Part shown: in pieces, positions 57,711 through 64,000 of the stretch | Layout: each line of letters starts with the position of its first letter | Position numbering within the stretch: the stretch's first letter is position 1 | Assembly (NCBI GenBank): GCA_000701725.1 | Contig: JNJQ01000002.1 | Location: 62,001 to 126,000, forward strand | Length of the DNA: 64,000 nucleotides | Direction: 5' to 3' | Origin: Erysipelotrichaceae bacterium NK3D112 | GTDB taxonomy: Bacteria > Bacillota_I > Bacilli_A > Erysipelotrichales > Erysipelotrichaceae | Notes under the pieces: model-generated | What the model was told of the DNA's origin: nothing | Seen by the model: the letters and a program-made list of their open reading frames with translations, nothing else | The model's database searches: none | Position numbers and translations under genes: made by a program

Positions 57711-59296
57711 TCTGGAATATCATTGAAACAGATTCATCAAAGAGCATTCCCGGCCTGCATTGCGGAAAGCTTCTTTCCCGCCTGATTGCGGCAAACGGTC
57801 TCAGCGATGAAAAAACCGCAGAACTATTGAGCAATGACAGCGAACTGACACTTTCACAGGCGGAATGTGTCAATAAAGCGTGCGAGCGCATTCTGCTTGC
57901 CGCAAAGCGCGGTGAGAAGGTGTTTGTCGGCGGTGATTATGATGCGGACGGCATCTGCGCCACCGCGATCATGAAGAAGACACTGGACCTTCTGAAAATA
58001 CCGAATGGATATTACATTCCTGACCGTTTTAAGGAAGGCTATGGACTTTCAAAGGAAACGGTGGCATTGGCTGCACGCAAGGGATATCAGCTGATCATCA
58101 CCGTGGACAATGGCGTCAAGGCGCATGAGGCGCTTGCGGAAGCCAAAAAGCTCGGTATGGATGTGATCGTTACCGACCATCACCGGATTGAGGAGGAGAT
58201 CGGCGCCGATATCGTTGTCCATCCAGACTATATGGAAGAGCGATATGAATATCTCTGCGGGGCAGGGGTTGCGCTTGAATTAAGCATGCGCTTATGCGGC
58301 ATCCAGGAGGATCTGATCGCTCTTGCATGCATCGCCTCCATCGGCGATGTCATGGCCTTATGGAAGGAAACCAGAAAGATTGTTCTGGAAGGAATGGAAA
58401 TCATGAAACGGCGCATTCCGCGTTCGGTCGCTTCCATGTTCCGGCCCGGCTCAACGGTCAACTGGACTTCAATCGCGTTTCAGATTGTGCCCAAGCTCAA
58501 CAGCGTGGGAAGGATGAACGATCTTTCCAATGTGAACACGCTTGTACCGTTTCTGCTTTCGAACAATCCCGAAGCAATCAATTCGTATACAAGGCAGCTG
58601 GAACACGTCAACGATGTGCGCAGACAGTTGAGCGACACGCAGACCGCACTTGCGGAATCGATGGTGAAGGAAGATGAATTCATCCTCATCTATCATGAGA
58701 AATTCCACGAGGGCATCTGCGGCCTGATTGCCGGCAGACTGGCAAACACCTACCATAAGCCCGCCCTTGTGCTGGCAAGACATGAGCGCGAGATCAAAGG
58801 CAGCGGCAGAAGTGTGGACGGCTTTGACATGTTCTCCTTCTTCTCCGATTTTACGGAGCTCAGCAGCTTCGGCGGCCATGAGCAGGCGGTCGGCGTCGGC
58901 CTCAAAGCGGAAGACCTGGAAGCCTTCAGAGCCCATGTGAACGAGAAAATGAAGGAAGTGCCCGTTGTTGAGAGCACCCATGAAAACACCGCGATCGCCG
59001 TGAAGAGCGATGAGATCACGATGGATGAGATCATGGATCTGCAAAGGGCGGAACCGCTGCCCAAAGAAATCAACGCGTACTTTGCCATCACAGATGCCCA
59101 GGTGCTGACAATGAAGGAAACCGACAAGGTGATCAAATACACGATCGCCAATGCCAACGGTCCGCTTGAGGCGGTGCTCTACAAACGGAAAGGGATCGTG
59201 CCGCCGCAGGATCCGCATACGGTGATCGGCACCCTGAGCATCAACAGATGGCGCAGCAATGTGAACATGCAGATTGAAATTGAGGATATTTATTAA
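57707..59296 (+). CDS. recJ: Single-strand-specific exonuclease RecJ
   Basis: The 529-residue DHH-family nuclease degrades single-stranded DNA 5' to 3' in recombination and repair. DHH-domain motifs VGGDYDADGICA, TVDNG and VTDHH are present, along with DHHA1 motifs GSGRS and FGGHEQAVG. The C-terminal OB-like part is shorter than in Bacillus RecJ (about 780 residues), so this is the compact form. It is coupled to the HAD gene and followed by apt after 62 bases. Confidence 0.93.
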   Translation: MIWNIIETDSSKSIPGLHCGKLLSRLIAANGLSDEKTAELLSNDSELTLSQAECVNKACERILLAAKRGEKVFVGGDYDADGICATAIMKKTLDLLKIPNGYYIPDRFKEGYGLSKETVALAARKGYQLIITVDNGVKAHEALAEAKKLGMDVIVTDHHRIEEEIGADIVVHPDYMEERYEYLCGAGVALELSMRLCGIQEDLIALACIASIGDVMALWKETRKIVLEGMEIMKRRIPRSVASMFRPGSTVNWTSIAFQIVPKLNSVGRMNDLSNVNTLVPFLLSNNPEAINSYTRQLEHVNDVRRQLSDTQTALAESMVKEDEFILIYHEKFHEGICGLIAGRLANTYHKPALVLARHEREIKGSGRSVDGFDMFSFFSDFTELSSFGGHEQAVGVGLKAEDLEAFRAHVNEKMKEVPVVESTHENTAIAVKSDEITMDEIMDLQRAEPLPKEINAYFAITDAQVLTMKETDKVIKYTIANANGPLEAVLYKRKGIVPPQDPHTVIGTLSINRWRSNVNMQIEIEDIY

Positions 59297-59358
59297 GCGA
59301 TTACAGTTGATGATGTATTATAATGAATCTGTTATCGAAACCAAGGAGAATAATCAGT

Positions 59359-59892
59359 ATGGCAATCAATCTTGAAGACTATATCGCTTCCATCCGTGAT
59401 TTCCCGATCGAAGGAATCCTTTTCCGCGATGTCACACCGATCCTTACAAATCCCGAAGCTTACAAAGAATCCGTCAGGCTGATCGCCGAATATGGCAAAA
59501 AGGTCAATGCCGATCTCGTCGTCGGTCCGGAAAGCAGAGGCTTCTGGTTCGGCTGCCCGGTCGCGCTGGAGCTTGGCGTCGGCTTTGCACCGGTCAGAAA
59601 GCCGGGCAAACTTCCCCGTGAGACCATCAGCTGCAAATACGACCTGGAATACGGATCCAACGAGGTCCATATGCACAAGGACGCCGTCAAACCCGGCCAG
59701 AGAGTTCTGATCGTTGATGATCTGCTCGCCACCGGCGGAACCGCCAAGGCTACCGCGAAAATGATCGAGGAGCTCGGCGGTGTTGTTGCGGGTATCGCCT
59801 TTGTGGTTGAACTCTACGGCAACGGCATGGAAGGCCGCCAGGTTCTTGAAGACTATGATGTCTACAATATCCTGAAACTTTCCGATCAGTAA
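59359..59892 (+). CDS. apt: Adenine phosphoribosyltransferase
   Basis: The 177-residue enzyme makes AMP from adenine and PRPP for purine salvage. It opens [18 protein letters not shown] as APRT proteins do, has [22 protein letters not shown], and the PRPP loop [22 protein letters not shown] lies nine bases before ATG 59359. It sits between recJ and rel, as in Bacillus. A TATAAT at 59319-59324 may give it an extra promoter. Confidence 0.96.
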   Translation: MAINLEDYIASIRDFPIEGILFRDVTPILTNPEAYKESVRLIAEYGKKVNADLVVGPESRGFWFGCPVALELGVGFAPVRKPGKLPRETISCKYDLEYGSNEVHMHKDAVKPGQRVLIVDDLLATGGTAKATAKMIEELGGVVAGIAFVVELYGNGMEGRQVLEDYDVYNILKLSDQ

Positions 59893-59903
59893 GATATTTC
59901 ATG

Positions 59904-59926
59904 AAAAGTCCGTGACGGACTTTTTA
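59904..59926 (+). terminator. Terminator of apt
   Basis: Stem AAAGTCCG / CGGACTTT around TGA, then T's. Confidence 0.85.
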
Positions 59927-60001
59927 TGTTTTTGAAATTATTTGCACAAGATGATGAAATTTGTATTAATATAGGTGCATTACCAGGAAAGGAGGCATTT
60001 T

Positions 60002-62209
60002 ATGGTCAATGATCATATGAATCCCAGCGTGGATGATGTGATGGATGAAGCGCGTAAATACATTCATGACCCGATCAGTCTGACCCTGATTGAACGTGCT
60101 GCAAACTATGCCTCCGTTCATCATGCCGGCCAGTTCCGCCGCAGCGGCGAGCCGTACACGGTGCATCTCAACAGCGTCGCGTACATTCTGGCCACCTTAA
60201 GAGTCGGTCCCCAGACCATCGCCGCAGGTTTCCTGCATGATGTGATCGAGGACTGCGGCATCAGCCATGACGAGCTGGCAGGGGAGTTTGACGGCGAGAT
60301 CGCCGACCTTGTCGAATCGGTCACCAAGATCGGAACCCTGCAGTTCAAAGGCAAGAATGATCCCGAATACCAGGCCGCCAACCACCGCAAGATTTTCATC
60401 GCGATGGCAAAGGATGTGCGTGTCATCATCATCAAGCTGGTCGACCGCCTGCACAACATGCGCACGCTCCAGTATCAGCCGGAGGCATCCCAGAAACGCA
60501 TCGCCCAGGAGACCCTGGATGTCTATGCGCCGATTGCCCACCGTCTTGGTATCAGCGCCATCAAGAATGAGTTGGAGGATCTCTGTTTCTATTATCTGAA
60601 CAGGGAGGAATACTACCGCATTGCCCATCTGGTGGAAGCGAAGAAGGCGGAGCGCGATGCCAATGTTTCGCAGATGATTTCGGAGATTTCGGAAATGCTG
60701 AGGGAACATGACATTCCCCACCGCATCTTCGGACGCTCCAAGCATCTGTATTCCATTTACCGCAAGATGATCACCAAGCACAAGCGCTTTGATGAGATTC
60801 TTGATCTTCTGGCAATCCGCATTGTCACCGGCACCAAGCAGAGCTGCTATGAGACGCTTGGCTACATCCATGCCAAATACCATCCGATTCCGGGCCGTCT
60901 CAAGGATTATATTGCCGTTCCCAAAACGAATATGTACCAGTCGCTGCACACGACGATCATCGGCGAAAACGCGAGGATTTTCGAAGTTCAGATCAGAACC
61001 GAGGAGATGGATGCGATTGCCGAACGAGGTGTCGCCGCTCACTGGCGCTATAAGGAAGGCTCCAAATACGACGCCAGAGCCGAACAGAAGGAAATCGAGG
61101 ACAAGCTGTCCTGGTTCCGCAACCTGACTGTTTACAGTGAGGAGGAAAACGAGAACACAACCGCTTCCGAATATATGGAAGCTCTTCAGCATGATGTCTT
61201 CGCAGCCAATGTGTATGTCATGACCCCCAAGGGAAGGGTTATCGATCTGCCCAATGGCGCCACCCCGATTGACTTTGCCTACCGGATCCATACCGATGTC
61301 GGCCATACCGCGGTCGGAGCGATCGTCAATGACGCGATGGTGCCGCTCAACACCGAGCTGCATACCGGCGATGTGGTGCAGATCAAGACGATGAAAGGCA
61401 CCGGACCTTCCGAGGACTGGCTCAAATTCGTCAAGACCAACCAGGCCAGAAACAAAATCCGCAACTGGCTCACGAAAAAGGAGACCGAAAACCATCTCAA
61501 CCGGGTGGATGAGGGGGAAAAAATCCTTGCCGATGAGTTAAGAAAGCGCGGCTTCAATCCGAAGGAATACATGGAGAGAAAGAAGCTCGAGAACATTTAC
61601 AAGGAGTTCCGGGTTTCCAACCATACCGATCTGATGTACGGCATTGCCGTCAAATCCATCAATCCGACCAGCGTGTGCGAAAAGCTCACCAACCAGAAGG
61701 CCCATATCTCCGAGCAGGCGGCGCTTTCCCGCGTGCTTGGCAAAGAGGCACAGCACCGCGTTTCCAAAAGCGGTCTGGTCATCCCCGGCATCGAGTCGAT
61801 GAAGATGAGTCTGGCGCATTGCTGCCTGCCGGTTTACGGCGAGCCGATCAAAGGCTTCATCACCAAGACCGAAGGTGTTAAAGTACACCGCATCGGCTGT
61901 CCCAATATCGCCGGCGCCAAGGCGCGCCTGATCGATGTGCAGTGGGATGAAGGGGATGTGGAGCGCTACTATGACGCGGATGTCAATGTGAGTGCCCGCG
62001 ACAGAAGTTTCCTGCTCACAGATATCGTCACCGTCGTCTCCCAGTGCAAGGCGCCTCTGGAAAGCGTCAATGCCGCGGTCAATCATGATACCCTGACCTC
62101 CACAATCAAGATGGTGATCCGTGTCCATGACATTTCCCATCTGGAAAATGTGATCGCCAACCTGCGGAAAGTGGAATCCGTGATCGATGTTGAAAGAACA
62201 GCGCATTAA
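60002..62209 (+). CDS. rel: Bifunctional (p)ppGpp synthetase/hydrolase Rel
   Basis: The 735-residue protein controls the stringent response. The hydrolase HD domain shows HAGQFRRSGEPY and GFLHDVIEDCG. The synthetase has RSKHLYSIYRKM, LLAIRIV, YKDYI-type KDYIAVPKTNMYQSLHT, and QIRTEEMD. TGS, helical, zinc-finger and ACT domains follow. The KHKRFDE segment fits the basic RFDD type of bifunctional enzymes. AAGGAGG lies seven to eight bases before ATG 60002. The gene has a private terminator overlapping its stop and sits between apt and hisS; the dtd gene found here in Bacillus is absent. Confidence 0.97.
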   Translation: MVNDHMNPSVDDVMDEARKYIHDPISLTLIERAANYASVHHAGQFRRSGEPYTVHLNSVAYILATLRVGPQTIAAGFLHDVIEDCGISHDELAGEFDGEIADLVESVTKIGTLQFKGKNDPEYQAANHRKIFIAMAKDVRVIIIKLVDRLHNMRTLQYQPEASQKRIAQETLDVYAPIAHRLGISAIKNELEDLCFYYLNREEYYRIAHLVEAKKAERDANVSQMISEISEMLREHDIPHRIFGRSKHLYSIYRKMITKHKRFDEILDLLAIRIVTGTKQSCYETLGYIHAKYHPIPGRLKDYIAVPKTNMYQSLHTTIIGENARIFEVQIRTEEMDAIAERGVAAHWRYKEGSKYDARAEQKEIEDKLSWFRNLTVYSEEENENTTASEYMEALQHDVFAANVYVMTPKGRVIDLPNGATPIDFAYRIHTDVGHTAVGAIVNDAMVPLNTELHTGDVVQIKTMKGTGPSEDWLKFVKTNQARNKIRNWLTKKETENHLNRVDEGEKILADELRKRGFNPKEYMERKKLENIYKEFRVSNHTDLMYGIAVKSINPTSVCEKLTNQKAHISEQAALSRVLGKEAQHRVSKSGLVIPGIESMKMSLAHCCLPVYGEPIKGFITKTEGVKVHRIGCPNIAGAKARLIDVQWDEGDVERYYDADVNVSARDRSFLLTDIVTVVSQCKAPLESVNAAVNHDTLTSTIKMVIRVHDISHLENVIANLRKVESVIDVERTAH

Positions 62210-62225
62210 GTGCTGTTCTTTTTTC
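62193..62225 (+). terminator. Terminator of rel
   Basis: Stem AGAACAGC / GCTGTTCT spans the stop codon, followed by seven T's. Confidence 0.88.
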
Positions 62226-62245
62226 AAACCTGCCGTTTTATCCGC

Positions 62246-62274
62246 TTGTGAAAGATGCCGAAAACGGCTATAAT
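62246..62274 (+). promoter_or_regulatory. Promoter of the hisS-aspS operon
   Basis: TTGTGA and a perfect TATAAT are exactly 17 bp apart, upstream of the T-box leader. Confidence 0.75.
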
Positions 62275-62280
62275 CCATAC

Positions 62281-62510
62281 GTAATCAAAAATTCTGAGAA
62301 CGGGAAAACCTGTAAAATGCGATAAGAAGCGACAATGGCACGGTGAAAGCATTGATCGACATGATGCAGGTCAGACACCCGGGAGAAGATGTTCTGAAAC
62401 AGCAGTAGGAACATCCGTGTTCCGCGTTAAGGAATCAAGCGTACAGCGTCAGCTGTAAACTAAGGTGGCACCGCGCATATAAGCGTCCTTGGATTCAGGG
62501 ACGTTTTTTA
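62281..62510 (+). promoter_or_regulatory. T-box leader controlling hisS-aspS
   Basis: The leader has the conserved T-box core AAGGTGGCACCGCG (62462-62475), followed by a terminator, CGTCCTTG / CAGGGACG plus six T's (62484-62509). Stem I is formed by CGGG / CCCG and ACCTG / CAGGT; the loop between them holds AGACAC (62373-62378), so both GAC (Asp, 62374-62376) and CAC (His, 62376-62378) are available as specifier codons. The variable base after TGG is C, which pairs with a G discriminator, as in tRNA-Asp. Uncharged tRNA binding would favour the antiterminator and raise synthetase expression. Confidence 0.92.
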
Positions 62511-62526
62511 TTGAAATGGAGGCAAT

Positions 62527-63798
62527 ATGAGCTATCAGACACCCAGAGGAACTTATGACATTCTTCCTTCCGACATCCACAAATGGCACGATGTCGAGGC
62601 AGTGATCCGCAGAATCACATCCCTTTACCGCTACCGTGAAATCCGTACGCCGTATTTCGAGGACACCAAGGTTTTCAAGCGTGAAAACGATTCCTCCGAT
62701 ATGGTCAACAAGGAAATGTATACATTCAATATGGGAAGCGAATCCTACACCCTGCGTCCGGAAGGAACCGCCGGCGTGATCCGCTCCTTTGACCAGCACA
62801 AGCTCTATGGCTCCATGGAGATGCCGGCAAGACTTTATTACATCGGCGCGATGTTCCGTCACGAAAGACCGCAGAAGGGCAGACAGAGACAGTTCACCCA
62901 GTTCGGCGTGGAGAACATCGGCGCAAAGACACCGGAGATCGATGCCGAGACAATCGCGCTTGGCTATGACATCGTCAAGGCAATGGGCATTTCCTCCATC
63001 AAGGTTCTGATCAACACACTCGGCGATGACGAATCAAGAGCCGCTTACAGACAGGCTCTGAAAGAGCACTTCGCACCGCATCTGGATGAGCTTTGCGGCG
63101 ACTGCCAGAGAAGATATGAACAGAATCCTCTGAGAATTCTTGACTGCAAGGTGGATCATGACAAAGAGTGCATGAAGAACGCGCCGAAGCTGTCCGATTA
63201 TCTCAATGAGGAATCCTCCGAATATTTCAGAAGGGTTCTGGCATGCCTGGATGCGCTTGGCATTCCGTATGAGATTGATGAACACCTGGTCAGAGGCCTG
63301 GACTACTATACACACACCGTGTTTGAAGTCGTTTCCACAAGACCGGACTCCGGTGCCCAGGCGACCATCTTCGCGGGCGGCCGCTATGATCACTTCGTCG
63401 AATATTACGGCGGACCCGAGATGAGCGGCATCGGCTTTGCGATCGGTCTGGAAAGACTGATTGCCCTGGCGGAGGATGAAGGCTATCCGTTCACTGAGGA
63501 AGGCCAGTGCGATGTTTATGTGATCGGCCTTGGCAATGTGGGCGACAGTGTTCTCAAAACACTGTCCATGCTCAGAAACGCGGGCTATCAGTGCGAAGGA
63601 AATCTCGTCAAACGCTCTCTTAAGGCACAGTTCAAGAGCGCTGACAGAATGAATGCGAAATATATTGTGATTCTTGGCGAGGATGAGGTTGCCCAGGGCA
63701 CACTCAATGTCAAGAATTCAGCCGACAAGACACAGCTGACCCTGAAAAACGAAGAGCTTCTGGACCAGCTGAAAACATGGGAGGAGAATGCAAAATGA
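62527..63798 (+). CDS. hisS: Histidyl-tRNA synthetase
   Basis: The 423-residue class II synthetase charges tRNA-His. It starts with the TPRGTYDILP segment, has the motif 2 region RHERPQKGRQRQFTQFG, and the histidine-specific LVRGLDYYTHTVFEV and motif 3 GIGFAIGLERL. The anticodon-binding domain fills the last 95 residues. TGGAGG precedes the ATG. It overlaps aspS by ATGA, and both are under the T-box. Confidence 0.97.
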   Translation: MSYQTPRGTYDILPSDIHKWHDVEAVIRRITSLYRYREIRTPYFEDTKVFKRENDSSDMVNKEMYTFNMGSESYTLRPEGTAGVIRSFDQHKLYGSMEMPARLYYIGAMFRHERPQKGRQRQFTQFGVENIGAKTPEIDAETIALGYDIVKAMGISSIKVLINTLGDDESRAAYRQALKEHFAPHLDELCGDCQRRYEQNPLRILDCKVDHDKECMKNAPKLSDYLNEESSEYFRRVLACLDALGIPYEIDEHLVRGLDYYTHTVFEVVSTRPDSGAQATIFAGGRYDHFVEYYGGPEMSGIGFAIGLERLIALAEDEGYPFTEEGQCDVYVIGLGNVGDSVLKTLSMLRNAGYQCEGNLVKRSLKAQFKSADRMNAKYIVILGEDEVAQGTLNVKNSADKTQLTLKNEELLDQLKTWEENAK

Positions 63799-64000
63799 AA
63801 AGAACATGTGAAAACGGCACGCTCAGTGCGGCGGATGCCGGAAAGAAAGTCAGCCTGATCGGCTGGGTTTCCAAACGAAGAAACCTCGGTTCTCTTGTCT
63901 TCATTGACCTCAGAGACCGCAGCGGCATTGTCCAGGTCACATTCGATGAGACCATGGCGGAGAAGGTGAAGGAAGTCAGAAGCGAATACATCCTTTCCGT
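63795..64000 (+). CDS. aspS: Aspartyl-tRNA synthetase, N-terminal part
   Basis: The first 68 residues are present before the window ends. They form the OB-fold anticodon-binding domain: GWVSKRRNLGSLVFIDLRDR (residues ~23-42) is characteristic of AspRS. The start overlaps the hisS stop (ATGA). The catalytic domain lies beyond the right edge. Co-expression with hisS under one T-box follows the usual Firmicute arrangement. Confidence 0.94.
   Translation, partial: MKRTCENGTLSAADAGKKVSLIGWVSKRRNLGSLVFIDLRDRSGIVQVTFDETMAEKVKEVRSEYILS

Noticed and set aside
1-64000. CRISPR arrays, rRNA genes, prophage modules or a replication origin
   Set aside because: No regularly spaced repeats, rRNA-like sequence, phage structural or integrase genes, or DnaA-box clusters were seen on either strand.

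Overview
The window reads as chromosomal DNA of a gut-type Firmicute, most likely an Erysipelotrichia (Erysipelotrichaceae-like) species of about 50% G+C. This is an inference from gene content and synteny: a T-box on hisS-aspS, long-form HPF, fused SecDF behind a ComN-like gene, class B sortase, YeeN-type YebC, a PotA with an enlarged C-terminus, and the mraZ-rsmH-ftsL-pbp-mraY order. Genes lie on both strands, most of them on the + strand. Ribosome-binding sites are usually clear, neighbouring genes often overlap as ATGA, and most transcription units end in obvious U-run hairpins.

Region by region. 1-7.6 kb: a nitroreductase, a rubrerythrin with two rubredoxin-like ends, tRNA-Ser, an SGNH hydrolase, then a run of overlapping genes for glycerol-3-phosphate-type oxidation (GlpA-like, GlpB-like, DUF1667), a Nudix hydrolase, a small conserved protein and a low-molecular-weight protein tyrosine phosphatase. 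7.6-10.3 kb: a short-chain dehydrogenase broken by a complete IS4-family element (1819 bp, 29-bp inverted repeats, 10-bp target duplication) and by a separate frameshift. 10.6-13 kb: seven tRNAs followed by an AT-rich TIR-domain gene. 13-22.7 kb: a PfkB-like protein lacking its catalytic motif, a CtpE-like P-type ATPase, a HAD protein, tRNA-Leu, a second SGNH protein, an OPRT-like protein, a two-component system and purC. 22.8-27.3 kb: a thioester-domain, multi-Cna_B surface adhesin and its overlapping class B sortase. 27.3-36.8 kb: PepC, RimO, a DUF2779 nuclease-like protein, HPF, a membrane protein, PtsI, a phosphatase and a small exported acidic protein. 36.9-49.2 kb: a BlaI/BlaR-like pair with an unusual duplicated sensor, YebC, TmcAL, a lipase-like hydrolase, YceD-L32, a regulator plus potABCD, and a FemX-like ligase. 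49.3-54.3 kb: a short dcw cluster. 54.4-64 kb: ComN-SecDF-HAD-RecJ-Apt-Rel-(T-box)HisS-AspS, an order close to that of Bacillus subtilis.

The working theme is core metabolism and envelope synthesis, with a few accessory insertions: the IS, the TIR gene and the adhesin/sortase pair. The strongest candidates for undescribed biology are the PotA with two Ig-like inserts in its regulatory domain, the TIR-helical-repeat protein next to the tRNA array, the BlaR-like protease with a tandem non-PBP sensor, the pseudokinase-P-type ATPase-HAD unit, and a hisS-aspS T-box whose features point to tRNA-Asp as much as tRNA-His. No complete multi-gene system that is clearly novel was found. All calls are from reading sequence and remembered family motifs; no database search was possible.
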